NCBI RefSeq assembly: GCF_022539505.1
Contig: NC_061513.1
Location: 352,513,696-352,577,695 of the forward strand
From: Lolium rigidum
Lineage: Eukaryota > Streptophyta > Magnoliopsida > Poales > Poaceae
Direction: 5' to 3'
Length of the DNA stretch: 64,000 bases
Position numbers and translations under genes: made by a program. This document shows, piece by piece, positions 22,587 through 34,067 of the stretch; the stretch's first letter is position 1, and the number at the start of each line of letters is the position of its first letter. The notes beneath the pieces are model-generated. The model was given only the letters and a program-made list of their open reading frames with translations. It had not been told where the DNA came from and did no database searches.

Positions 22587-23282
22587 TGATTATAAATCTA
22601 TCATATATGTGTTGTTTATGTTCTTGCATGCTCTCCGTTGCTAGTAGAGGCTCTGGCCAAGTTGATACTTGTAACTCCAAGAGGGAGTATTTATGCTCGA
22701 TAGTGGGTTCATGCCTCCATTGAATCCGGGACAGTTGATAGAAAGTTCTAAGGTTGTGGATGTGCTGTTGCCACTAGGGATAAAACATCAATGCTTTGTC
22801 TAAGGATATTTGTGTTGATTACATTACGCACCATACTTAATGCAATTGTCCGTTGTTTGCAACTTAATACCGGAAGGGGTTCGGATGATAACCCGAAGGT
22901 GGACTTTTAGGCATAGATGCATGCTGGATAGCGGTCTATGTACTTTGTCGTAATGCCCTGATTAAATCTCATAGTAGTCATCGTGATATATGTATGTGCA
23001 TTGTTATGCCATCTTTATTTGTCAATTTCCCAACTATAATTTGTTCACCCAACATGACATTTATCTTATGGGAGAGACACCACTAGTGAACTGTGGACCC
23101 CGGTCCATTCTTTACATCTGAAATACAATCTACTGCAATACTTGTTCTTTACTGTTCTTCACAAACAAACATCAACTTCCACACTATACATCTAATCCTT
23201 TGTTTACAGCAAGCCGGTGAGATTGACAACCTCACTGTTACGTTGGGGCAAAGTACTATGATTGTGTTGTGCATGTTCCACA
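22587..23282 (+). mobile_element. Host plus-strand LTR, distal segment
   Basis: This continues 14,343-14,420 after removal of the Tat-like element. It contains no gene. The 3' boundary is placed just before TTGGCGCCGAATCC, because a primer site normally follows the LTR directly. The exact end is uncertain. Confidence 0.55.
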
Positions 23283-23283
23283 T

Positions 23284-23300
23284 TGGCGCCGAATCCCCGG
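23284..23300 (+). other. Probable primer-binding site of the plus-strand Gypsy element
   Basis: TGGCGCCGAATCCCCGG resembles the Asp-type primer sites of Athila-like elements but diverges in its second half. It lies about 260 bp before the gag start codon. Confidence 0.5.
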
Positions 23301-23546
23301 TGTTGCGCCGCACTTGGGGTTCCCAACGGCGTGTGCTTTACGCGTATCAAGCTAAATTTCGGCGCTGCGTTGCGTGGAGATCAAGACACACTACAAGGGG
23401 AGTCTCCCACATCCAATCTCTTTACTTTGTTTTTGTCTTGCTTACTTTATTTCATTTACTGCTTTTTTTGCTCTTATATCAAAAACACAAAAAAATTAGT
23501 TACTTGCATTTACTTTATTTGGTTTGCTTTATTTACTACTGCTAAA

Positions 23547-24032
23547 ATGAGTACTCCTGAAAATACGAAGTTGTGTGACTTCACTAGCACAAATAATAAT
23601 GATTTCTTATGCACACCTATTTCTCCACCTGCTACTACAGCAGAATTTTTTCAAATTAAACCTGCTTTACTAAATCTTGTTATGAGAGAGCAATTTTCTG
23701 GTGTTAGTCCTGATGATGCTGCTGCCCATCTTAATAATTTTGTTGAACTTTGTGAAATGCAAAAGTATAAGGATGTAGATGGTGACATTATAAAATTAAA
23801 ATTCTTTCCTTTCTCCTTAAGAGGAAGAGCTAAAGATTGGTTGCTATCTTTGCCTAAAAATAGTATTGATTCATGGACCAAATGTAAGGATGCTTTTATT
23901 GGTAGATATTATACTCCCGCTAAAATTATATCTTTGAGAAGTAGCATAATGAATTTTAAGCAATTAGATAATGAACATGTTGCTCAAGCATGGGAGAGAA
24001 TGAAATCTTTGGTAAAGAATTTCCCTACCCAT
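23547..24032 (+). pseudogene. gag: Gag of plus-strand Gypsy element, truncated by a CACTA insertion
   Basis: The start is at 23,547 (MSTPENTKLCDFTS), after an AT-rich leader. An upstream in-frame Met at 23,262 falls before the primer site and is not used. The protein has the retrotransposon Gag core: 'LVMREQFSGVSPDDAAAHLN', 'LKFFPFSLRGRAKDWLLSLP' and 'WTKCKDAFIGRYY'. The element-derived frame is open until 24,032, where the CACTA terminus replaces the rest; the next 48 nt to a stop are transposon sequence. No zinc knuckle or pol for this element is found to the right, so the rest is lost, in the gap, or outside the window. Confidence 0.8.
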
Positions 24033-25161
24033 CACTACAAGAAAAGTTCTGATAGACAACGTCTCAAAATCGTCCGCTAAGGGGTATTTTTCGTCGCCTA
24101 TGGGCCTAACCCGACGATATGGGTTCTGTTGTGGAAACTGCGTCAGGCAAAGTCCAACGACGTTTTTTTCGGTCCGTCGCGCTTGGGCGCCCTTCCGCCA
24201 CGGAAAATCGGACCGCTGCGGAAGTGTTTCCGGAGCCCATTGACCGCCGACGTCATGCAACCGACACGTGGCGGACGCCGTTAACCGGCGCTTAACGGCG
24301 TTAACCGGCTGAAACCCCGTGGTAGATGGTAGGCCCACACGAGGCCCGCCACGTCTTAGCGGGCCGGCCGCCGACATAGTTTGACCGGTCAACTATATAG
24401 CTGGGCTGGTCCATTAGTTACGTGGGCCGGCCTAACCTCTAAGGTTGACTGGTCAAAACTTAAATGGGCCTGCCCATTTAACATGTGGGGTCCACCTTAC
24501 AGCCTACCGGGCCGGCCCAAGAAGCAAGTGGGCCGGGCCGAAACACAAGTGGGTCCCACTTTCCCGTTAAAGGGCCGGCCCATTTAGTGTGTGGGGTCCA
24601 CCTTGTAGCAAGTGGGCCGGCCAAAACCACAGGTGGGTCCCACTTTCCAGCTTAAAGGGTCGGCCCATTTAGTATGTGGGGTCCACCATATAGCAAGTGG
24701 GCCGGCCCAACAAGATAGTGGGCCGGGCCAAAAACACAGGTGGGTCCCACTTTCCTGTTAAAGGGCCGGCCCATTTGGTGTGTGGGGTCCACCATATAGC
24801 AAGTGGGCCGGCCCAACAAGATAGTGGGTCGGGCCAAAAGCACAGGTGGGTCCCACCTTCCCGTTAAAAGGCCGGCCCATTTAGTATGTGGGGTCCACCA
24901 TATAGCAAGTGGGCCGGCCCAACAAGATAGTGGGCCGGGCCAAAAACACATGTGGGTCCCACCTTCCTGTTAAAGGGCCGGCCCATTTAGTATGTGGGGT
25001 CCACCATATAGCAAGTGGGCCGGGCCAAAAACACATGTGGGTCCCACCTTCCTGTTAAAGGGCCGGCCCATTTACCATGTGGGACCACCATATAGCAAAT
25101 GGGCTGGCCCAACAAGATAGTGGGCCGGCCCAATAAGAATGTGGATCCCACTATCGTGTAA
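24033..25161 (+). mobile_element. CACTA DNA transposon, left terminus with subterminal repeats
   Basis: It begins CACTACAAGAAAAGTTCTG, a typical CACTA terminal inverted repeat, directly after gag codons; CAT (24,030-24,032) is the possible left three-base duplication. The first 350 bp are GC-rich subterminal sequence. From about 24,386 GGGCC-rich repeats take over up to the assembly gap. No transposase frame is present. I find no matching CTTGTAGTG terminus between here and 29,816, so the right end is missing, deleted or in the gap. Confidence 0.75.
24572..25161. repeat. GGGCCGGCCC-rich tandem repeats, alternating spacing 85 and 106 bp
   Basis: GGGCCGGCCCATTT-type anchors occur at about 24,572, 24,657, 24,763, 24,869, 24,975 and 25,060, spaced 85, 106, 106, 106 and 85. 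The 21-base difference is the presence or absence of the sub-unit CCCAACAAGATAGTGGGCCGG-like text. GGTGGGTCCCAC and GTGGGGTCCACC palindromes recur. Long frames through it are repeat artefacts. Confidence 0.8.
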
Positions 25162-25261
25162 NNNNNNNNNNNNNNNNNNNNNNNNNNNNNNNNNNNNNNN
25201 NNNNNNNNNNNNNNNNNNNNNNNNNNNNNNNNNNNNNNNNNNNNNNNNNNNNNNNNNNNNN
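25162..25261. other. Assembly gap of 100 N
   Basis: Exactly 100 N, a conventional placeholder for a gap of unknown size, inside the CACTA repeat array. Sequence on either side should not be assumed contiguous. Confidence 0.95.
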
Positions 25262-25281
25262 ATTTGGCCAAGCCCAACAGA

Positions 25282-27667
25282 TCTATTATATAATTAAAAC
25301 AACAAACAAACAACGGTGTAGATTAGCTAGGGATAGTCAAATAAAAAAAACAACGTCTAAGATTATCTTTGTCCGGCCGAAGTTTTTCAACAATATCCGT
25401 GTTCCATGTTTAAACCTATTATGGATCGATTCAAGCTAAATCTCTCATCGCCTCTCCTACAGCCGCCGTCTCCGCCGCACGCAGACTCTGCTAGATGGTC
25501 GGGCGCAGGAATATCTTTAGCGCTCCACCGTCGCTGCCGGTTCCTTCCAAATATTAATCTCACACGATCCCCTAGATGTCGTGATGCATCAAGCTTTCAC
25601 GACAGATCAGTCAACACATCTAGGCAGCTTGGTAAAGGAGCACCAGATCAATCAATTGATCAATCAGGCCTGCTTACCACGTGAGTGTTTTGCTACGGCC
25701 AAAAGCACCGATCAGCAGTGAATTGTTCACGGCCGGTGCACGTCGAGCCACACTTGGAAGACCACCTCGCCGGAAAGCAGTTAGCGTCGAGATGATGTCA
25801 GCGCCGACTATGAGATGTATGTGCAAGGATACATACAACGTCGGGATATCAGATCGTTCCGTTTCAGGTAAATATAGTTCAATTCTGCAGCGGCCGCACC
25901 TAGATTGCTGATCCGATTATTTCTCTACTAGACAAACTTGAGACCTTGGAAAGCAATACCACAAACACTCTTGATGTTATTTTCGTGGAGGCCATCTAGA
26001 CTATGATACACCTTCAGGAGCGTAGCCTGCTCGAGGAGGAACTACGTATAGTTGCGCAAACAACACCCTGTCTCCCTATGACCACTTTACTAGGCAGGCA
26101 AATCATGATCTGTGTGCAAGTAAGTGCTGGTAAGTAATCATCTGACATGTGCACAGTAAGATTTATATTGTGTATGCGAATTTTCATCATGCAAGACTAT
26201 GTCGCCCGGAGAAGATTCTTAGGTTTTATCTGAAGTATTCAGTAGAGTAATTTCCGTCAAATTGGTTTTCTCTCTTTCTCATTTTTTTTCAAAATGGGAG
26301 CATCGCCCCAGCCTCTGCATCAAATGATGCACACGGCTTTTTTTTTCAAAGTGCAAGTATAATGTAGCCAAAGTTTACAATCATGGATCAGCTAAGGTTG
26401 ATACATGAATCAACCACAGAAACAATGTGGTTTTGTTTACTCAGATCTATACTATCAATTTACTCTTGCCCAATGCCTGTAAGATGTGTATGTGTATATC
26501 CCCTAGAAGCGCACAAATTATGTTATGGCTGGTGGCTAAATTATTAATACTGCTGCTTGCAGAAATAGTAGATTGATATGCATTCAAGAGGTCGAGAAGG
26601 TGGCCTATGGATTTGGAGTATCTGGAGATGCAACATCCATGTTTAGGTTATTCCCTTGAATGTTTTCCCCCTTTTTTCCTACTTGGTTAGCATTCATCTA
26701 TTTGCTTTTATTTTCTCTAATGTCCAAAAATACTAAGAAAACTATGCGTTGATTATTTTATAACTTATTCTACTGTATGGTGCTTGAAACACATGAGAGA
26801 ACGCCATGACGCCCAGCTAATCAGAAGCACGAAAGCATGTAAGCGACACATCCAATACAACACAGGTGAAACGACACGATGGAGATGTTTACAGAATGCG
26901 CCCACGTTGCTTGAATCCTGAGTCACCAATGATGGCTTCAGCATGCAAAACGAATCAAAAGAAGTATAGCAGAAACACCACCAACTATAGGTAAAATTGT
27001 CAATCTCCCACTCCATATTTATTTGGAGATACTACTTTATTTGGAACAACCTACACTGAAGAACTATTTGTTTAACTGTCTTGAAGGCAAGACATAATAT
27101 GGTGTCTGAAGATCTCGAGAGCTAGCCATGAAAGTACACATATACACAATTAAGTTGAACTAATGGAAATAACATATTGTTTCAACATTCATGGATTTTC
27201 CTTATGCATTTGAGAACAGTTCTGCATATCGTTAGACTACAACTAATTTTTTTCATTCAGTTTTGAATTGTATCTGTAAGAATCTAACAACAACTTACGG
27301 TTCAAAGACCAATCAACCATCTATATATGTATTGTCAGCTTAAGTTGTACGATCCACACAAAAATCACCCAGTCAACAATTAATCAATTACAAAATTATT
27401 TAAGGATATTTATTAAAAATGATGAAGCGTGAATAAAATAAGTACACACATCTAATTTATTTGACGTTCTAATAAGCTACTAATCAATGATTTAACGTGT
27501 ATCAGATGTCATCATCAATATGTTACATTCAATAATTGTCTATAAATATATAAACTAATAAAGAAAATTAAGATAAAACAAAAACATGGATACAAAATGA
27601 ATTTAATTAACTGTGTAGACAACTAATCAAATACATAGTCGCGCGAATGCGCGGGCCAACACGCTAG
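25282..27667 (+). mobile_element. Probable non-autonomous Helitron
   Basis: The 3' end has the Helitron signature: a perfect hairpin CGCGC-GAAT-GCGCG at 27,640-27,653, ten bases before CTAG (27,664-27,667), followed by host T. The best 5' end is TCTATTATATAATTAAAAC at 25,282, preceded by host A, giving insertion between A and T. No Rep/helicase frame is present. About 25,430-26,100 is mixed-composition sequence that could be captured gene material, but I recognise nothing in it; 26,400-27,640 is AT-rich with no gene. The 5' end is less certain than the 3' end. Confidence 0.65.
26296..26346 (-). mobile_element. Very short LINE 3'-tail fragment
   Basis: Read on the minus strand, this 51-bp segment (GCCGTGTGCATCATTTGATG, then CAGAGGCTGGGGCGATGCTC) matches the 3' end of the LINE at 52,856-52,910. 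It is bordered by A-rich runs. It looks like an extremely 5'-truncated LINE insertion within the Helitron. Confidence 0.65.
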
Positions 27668-29527
27668 TTCTATTGATTTTCAAAGTTGGAACCAGTATTG
27701 AATTCATTTGAAAAGGTTTAAATCCAATTTGAACAAAAGGGCCGGCGGGAAAACTAACTGGGCTCAAAGGTTTGAAAACGGCCCAAACCAACCCAGTTCA
27801 GGCCAACCACGGTCCACAGACGCGCGGCGCGCTGACAGGGTGGGGTCCGCGCGTCAGTGACTCAGCGTCACCGAAACGGTATGTTTTAATTTGGAGCGTT
27901 GGATTAGAACACAGATCAACGGCGCACGTTCATCGTCGTCTCCGACGAGAACTGGCCACGGCACGGCGGGGGTAGGGGGTCGGCGAGCTCACCGTGGCTC
28001 CAGCTAGGGTTGGCAGTGTGCGTGATGAAGGTGTAGACGACGGCGAGGCAGCCTGTAGCAGCGGCGTCGTCAGGGGCGGCCTCCTTCTCCGGCGATTGCT
28101 GCAGGGCTTCCGCGGCGGTGAGGCGTCGATTGGGCGGCGGCAGTGGCTAATCGAGCATGGCGAGGTGCTGGGGAGGTCGAGGAAGAAGAGGGGAGGGTGG
28201 TGGTGTGCTCGGTTTGGTCCGGGGAGTGCTCTATTTATAGGCGGGAGGAGGTGCTGCGGGGCATGGTGCGGGTCGTCGTGGGCGCGGCGTCTCCGACGAG
28301 CTAGAGAGCTAGGTGGTGACGCAGCGACGATCGGGGGGGTACGGCGAATCCGCGAGCGTCCATGGCGAGTTAATGCGAGGCGTACGGTGGTCGGGGCCGT
28401 GCGCGCATCGTCGCGGCCGTGGCGGAAGGAAGCTTCCTCTCCGGCGGCGGTAGGCGCTAGGGGGTGACGCGAGCATGTCCGGCGGGCTCCGCGTGGCGAG
28501 GAGAGTACCGTGGCGCGCGGAGGTGGTCGGGGTACGGCGGGGTACGGCGATCGACGCGTGCCCGTGTCGCGCGCGTCCGTGCACCGGTGACGTCGCCATG
28601 CCGTTGGCGGCGTACCTGGAGCGTCCTGGGCGCGCTTTGTCCGAGTCGTGTCGTCGTCCTCTCGTTCAACGGCGGGTACGGGCGATCTCCTGAGATCATG
28701 GGCGACGTGTTTGGCAAGGTGGCTCGGGCTGGAGCAGCAGAGAGAGAGAGGTGGGCGTCGAGGTGGAACGTGGCCGGCATGGCCATGGCTGGCCATGATC
28801 TGGTCGTGTCCATGGCGTGCTCTTGCTTGGGTTAGGTGTAGGAGTGATCACTGGTCATGGCTAGAGTGTATGGGGGTCAAGGGATGGCCTGGTTTGATCA
28901 CATTTTAGAAATTGGGGATCTTCCAAATGTTTCAAAGTCTCCTCTTTGCTTGCTTCTAACTTGTGATCCAAGATGAATTTGGGGTGATGGTCTTTACAGA
29001 AGTTGTTCACCTTGTTGAGTACTTGGATGACATGCAAATACTTGAATTTGTTTGGTTTAGAAATTTTGAAATCGAGAGGCTCAAAGTGGTGACCAGACTA
29101 TAAAAGTCAGAAATGACCATTATCTCATGTGATCATGATTTCCAATTTGAAAATTGGTTTGAAAGGTAAATCTTTGATTCCCAAAGTTGTAATTACTCTA
29201 TAATAACATAACACAACTATTGGTGAAGATCAGATGGGTCTAGGATCAAATTTACAAAAATGGCATAGACCTTGTGTTAGGGTTTTTAGGGTTTTATGAT
29301 ATTTGATTTCTTTCTCTTTTTGATGGGTTTGATTTATGATGATCACTTGATCACTTTAGGGTTTTGGAGTTCATCACATACACTAAGTAACAAACATCAT
29401 GGCATATCACTCAAAATGCACAAGTCCTATGCAGGGTACTATATGCAAAGTAAAAGTTTTTGTTGGTTCTGAAATTTGGATAATTGGAATTGTTCTTCTT
29501 CCTTTATTTGAAATTTGAGATGTTACA
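27668..29527 (-). mobile_element. LTR fragment of an unidentified retrotransposon
   Basis: On the minus strand the segment starts TGTAACATCTCAAATTTCAA at 29,527, a common grass LTR start. It continues through an AT-rich part, then a GC-rich part with a TATA box at 28,231-28,240. The other end is cut by the Helitron at 27,668. No primer site or coding region can be assigned. The reading frames of up to 288 codons in 27,930-28,830 are GC-composition artefacts. Confidence 0.55.
28231..28240 (-). promoter_or_regulatory. TATA box on the minus strand of the LTR fragment
   Basis: CTATAAATAG on the minus strand, followed by a CT- and CCACC-rich stretch typical of a plant 5' leader. It agrees with the minus orientation inferred from the LTR start. 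Confidence 0.5.
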
Positions 29528-29815
29528 TGGGCTCAGGTAATGCGATGGATGTGTCTTATGTTGATCCGAATGGCAGTATGGGCCAGGATCTGAAAGTTTA
29601 TGAAACAAGGAGGATATGTATCCCTCAATTTGCTCGAGGTGTTACGTATCGTCTAGGGTTCCACACATTTCACGAGCCGCTGGCTCGTACACTGCCGCCT
29701 ACTGTCGCTCCAACGGTGCTCGCCATGGCTAACCGAGGAGGATTTCCAAATTGAGGCCGGGGATCGCAGAGATGTGGCGGCGGGGGTTGGTATGATGGAT
29801 TCGCTGGAGGCAGGG
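29528..29815 (+). pseudogene. LINE 1 ORF1, 5' fragment before the insertion
   Basis: This part includes 'MANRGGFPN' and then, after a stop, Gly-rich text ('GGGGWYDGFAGG') that reads through the removed insertion into more Gly/Asn-rich sequence at 45,882. Its last five bases, CAGGG, are the left target duplication. ORF1 of plant L1 elements encodes an RNA-binding protein; only the low-complexity part is visible here. Confidence 0.55.
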
Positions 29816-31700
29816 TGTAACGCCCCACTTTTGCAACCTTGTTTATTTGTCCTTAATGCAAAAATTAGGGGGAACAAAAAAAATTTCTATAGACTAATTA
29901 AGATGAATTGCCTTGATATGTCTGTTAAGATGAATTGCCTTGATCTGTTGGTAGATGAATTGTCTTGATTTGCTTGTTGAGTTTTCTCTTGAGCTACCTC
30001 ATAGAAAAACACCCCTAGTGGTTAAACAAGTAACTCACCAAATAAAACACATGTGTGGCTTAGGAAGAATTGTTCTCCTTCTTACTACATCAAACCTCTC
30101 TCCTGGTGACAACATGAGTGTGCCATCTTGTTTTTTTTTCTCTTTGTGGTACAAGATAGCTCAATCATCCTTAATTCAAAACTTGGGATCGTCTACCCCT
30201 AGCTACATCCCTCTCTTATACCCACTCATCCTTGTTGGTTTTGAGGCCATGTCGACCATCTGTGTTGACAGGCTTAAAATGTCCAGACTTTGGCAGTTAA
30301 TATCTAAGCAACCACAACTGTTATTGGTAGCATCAATACACGGATCTCATCTATGCAACACCCTCTTCAACCTCCACGTCCTGCATGTCTCAGTCAATGC
30401 TTGCAACTCATATATTCAACTTGATTTGGTATCCTATCCCATGTTCCAGCACCAGATCACTTCTTCCTCTTTTACCTCTTGTTTTTGTTTTCATCCAAGT
30501 TTATCTTCACAAAACCAAGAGTGGGAATGATGGGTACATTTTGTAGCCATCATCTACCCTTGAGAACACTCCTCCCTAAATTAGTTTTTCCTCCTCAAAA
30601 ACCCTATTGTTTTCCTTCTCTAGTTTTGATCACAAAACTACTTCTAGTTTTATTAAATATTTTCAAGAAATTTCTTCAAACAAAACAAAGAACTAAAATG
30701 GGTTTTGTTTCTCATCCCATTTCTACCAAGTACTGATTTCTAAAACATTATTTTCTATCTTGCCTTCTTTTTAACAAAAGGCTTGTTTATGGTACTTATA
30801 TCATTCCTTGTTTTCCTCTTGCTTATTTTACATTTGAGAAAAACTCTACCTTACTTGAGAAAGTAAGTAGAATATTTTGAACTCCTATGTTCCAACTAGT
30901 TTCATTTCAACATTTTAAAATTCCATTCCACTTGAGTTCATTCCCAATTGTCCCTAGACAATTGAGGTGTTTTAAATACTTTTCAGATAAGTTCTATTTC
31001 AAATGACAACTCTTGAACATCTTGTGTACATCTCTGATCTACCCCATAATGTTCCTTCATCCTCCAATTCTTGATCAAGTAGATGATCTCTTGATACTTT
31101 CTATTGGGCTCCCTTCAACTAAACTCCTAGACTCGTAGAGTATTTCAAACCACTCCCAATTGACCTCTTATTTGAAGAGCAACTTATAGTCCATCATACT
31201 CATCTCAATTCTCTATTCTTTTCCATCATCACCTTGACCTCATGAATTAAATATTTGTGTCACCATATTCATCCTTGTGAATATATGGTTACTTCACTCA
31301 CCATCTCTCTTAGCCTTGCTCTACCATTGTCTAAACCACCATCACCACCATCATCTCTTGGCCAATTTGACAATTTGATCAAAGTACTTTATTCTTCAAC
31401 ATAGGCACCAATGTTTATTATCACCTCTCTCCCAAATTTGAGTACATCACCAAGCCACTTTTGGCTAAGCACCCTCAACACTCAACTTGGCCGACGTGCA
31501 TGAAATGGCATTGCACTTTGCTTGTCCTCTTGTAATATCAAGAAGTAGCCGGCCATGCCAAACTCTTGGCATGCATGAGCTGAAATTTCTTCATCCCCAC
31601 ATTCTTCTCTTACAAGCCTTGCCCTCCCACCTAACCAAATCATTAAATGGGCAGCCACCCACCATAGCCAATTAAAAAGGAGGCAGCCACCCCTCTCCCT

Positions 31701-31710
31701 CTATAAATTG
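31701..31710 (+). promoter_or_regulatory. TATA box of the LARD-like 5' LTR
   Basis: CTATAAATTG, with a CCAAT motif about 30 bases upstream and a long CT-rich leader with GGCCGGCCATGGCCATGG downstream. It is conserved at 41,722-41,731. This predicts a transcript start about 30 bases downstream, near 31,735. Confidence 0.6.
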
Positions 31711-33581
31711 GCCCTTGGCCGGCCACTCCTCCCCTTTGCTTCATTTCTTCTCACACTCCACTCCCTCACACTCTCCTCCTGCCCTCCACCACGAGCTGCT
31801 GCTCCTCCTAAGCTCCATGGCCGGCCATGGCCATGGAAAGCTCACCAAGATGCAGCTCCCCCCCTCCCTCAAGCTCATCCTCACCATGAGAGCATCCCTC
31901 TCACTCTCTTCTCCCCTAACCCTTGATGAATCCAGCTCTCTTTCTCTTTTACCCTCTCACAAGATTGGATCTTGATGCAGGTACATGTTGGTCCAAGCAT
32001 GGAGAAGGTTCAGCAATCCTCAGATCTGAAGCTCTTGATCAAAGTTCGTCCAAAACCTTGCAGTAATTTCTGTAATCTTGCTGTTTCAGATTCTGGTACG
32101 ATCTTGTAAAATCCGCCAAAACTCGTGTGCAGATCCAAATCGAGTGATTCAAAGTTCCACAGTTATATATTGAAAAGTTCTACAACTTGGCGTTGGTCTC
32201 ATCCTCAAATTCGTTACTGACTCTCCTAGGTAAATAAAGTTCTCTAAACATGCAGAATCACTGTTTGTTATATTTTTTCCGTTTTACAAAACCTTTTTGA
32301 GCAAACTCAACTGTGGGTGAAAGCCCTCTTCAGTACCTTCATTTTAGCGTTGGTTTCACTTCGAATTACCTCCTGAAACTGAAATGGTTCACAGATCAAG
32401 ATCTGGTCTGATCTGACTTTGTCGAATTAAACCAGGAGCTTGGTAACGAATTTGCGAGTGAAAAAAATTGGGTAAGAACCATATTTTCAATACCTTTCAG
32501 ATTCAGCTAACCTCATATTTTTATGTTTTATGTACGGTTCTTGGTGAATTAAACTTGTTCTGTGTGTTCTGCAGACATGGCTGTTAGCTTTTAAATCACC
32601 AAAAATCCATTTTTGAACCTAATTGAGTGATTCCAATTCGATAGGACTACTGGATGTTTTCTTAATCTTCTCAAGCAAGTTTAAAGCATTTATTTATTTT
32701 GTAAATCCAGAGGTAAAGCAAATGGTATAGACATGCAGTAATCTTGTCAATCCATTTGTGAGAGTTTCAGAAACAATTTGAACCCAAATCAAATTGTGTA
32801 TGCATCTCTGTTTAAATATCTTTCAAATGCCTGTGGTCTCATATTTTTGGGATTTTTCTACGATTTATGGCTTACAGATCTTGTTTTCTGTACAGTCAGA
32901 TTCAAAGAAATTCCTAAAATTGTAGGTTTAATATTTTTGGGTGATTCCAATTGGGTTAGTCTTGTATTAGTACCGGCCATCTAGGAAAAATATTGTTAGT
33001 CTCTGTTCATGCATATTTGTTACTGTTAGAAGGTATATGTGTGACATGCATTGTTGGACCAAAACTTGTTGGTTTATTAAAAACCCTTGACCAACTCCTT
33101 TTATTAGAAATGGGCAACCTTTGTTTTATGCTTGCAAAACAAAACCTCTGCAACTTAACACTAGCCCTATTGTTTTTCTTAAGTTTTCAAATGATGTGGA
33201 ATATGGTTTGCTTCCTATTTTGGATGTTGTGGTATGTGAGCAAATTAAGTTAGGAAAACTGTTTTCTACTTTTCCAAAAATGTTTGAAAATGTTCTGTGA
33301 ATGTATTTGATGTCAAACTAATGCTCTTGTCCCCTTTATGATGTTATCTACCAGGGGATGTTTGGTTTATACCATGGTGATAACCGAGAGAGGCAATTGC
33401 TAAGTTGTGATACTCTCATACCTTTACTAGGTAAATAACATGGGTTCTCTTTAAGTTGTTTGTGGTATCTATAAGTCCTTTGTATGGTAGCTCTTTATTG
33501 AATGGTTAATTTATGGTTGTTGTATGTTTGTTTTGTTGGTGCAATGTGATTGATTGTGTTCTTTTCTTTTTTTCGGCGATA

Positions 33582-33719
33582 GATGCGAACAATTCCGGAG
33601 AAGAAGAAGAAGTGGAATCGGATGAGGATTTTAGTTATGATTGTTGGGATTCTTATATTGATGGAGTTGAAGAAGTCCATGGACAAATAAGCCAAGGCAA
33701 GCCATCTTTTGATCTCTGA
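33582..33719 (+). other. Short acidic reading frame conserved in both LTRs (5' copy)
   Basis: A 45-residue open stretch, 'DANNSGEEEEVESDEDF' then a Tyr/Asp-rich 'YDCWDSYIDG' and 'PSFDL' before the stop. It follows a pyrimidine-rich tract ending in TAG, reminiscent of a splice acceptor. The 3' LTR copy (43,612-43,749) keeps the frame with two amino-acid changes. It has no start codon of its own, so it would need splicing or an upstream frame. Function unknown; it may be a captured terminal exon or chance. Confidence 0.35.
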
Positions 33720-34067
33720 CTTGGTGTCTAGGTGGATGTCATTTGTTGATGTCCAAAGCACCTTAATTCTATGTGTGTTATTCTCTCTATTTATGTCATC
33801 TATGTGTGATTGCAAGTGGGGTACTCCCTAGTGGTGATACTCCACTATTGTCTTTGTGATTATGGGATGCATGGTATCAAAGCCGTGCTATTCCACTTGG
33901 TTATCTCGTATGCTCAACATGAGCATGTTCCATCTCAAGATAGTAACTTACACCACACCCACCACTTTTGTAGTTTAGAGGTATCAATGTCATAATCTTG
34001 GTGTATTCTCAAAATGAGAGAGGTATGCCTTTGTACCATATTGGAGAGTATGTTGGATAGTGATACT

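Noticed and set aside
23262..23546. In-frame N-terminal extension of gag
   Set aside because: It would include the primer-binding site and LTR sequence and reads as low-quality Cys/Phe-rich text. The Met at 23,547 fits the Gag family.
24381..25313. Proline/glycine-rich frames through the GGGCC repeats
   Set aside because: They only translate the repeat unit, and one runs through the N gap. Not genes.
27930..28813. Long open frames up to 288 codons on both strands in a GC-rich stretch
   Set aside because: The proteins are Arg/Pro/Ser-rich low complexity on every strand and frame, have no domain, and lie inside an LTR with its own promoter. Composition alone explains the lack of stops.
29955..30736. 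Frames of 85-191 codons in the large LTR, with partial copies at 39,977-40,759
   Set aside because: Indels between the LTRs break the frames, no domain is recognised, and start and end differ. Treated as non-coding LTR.
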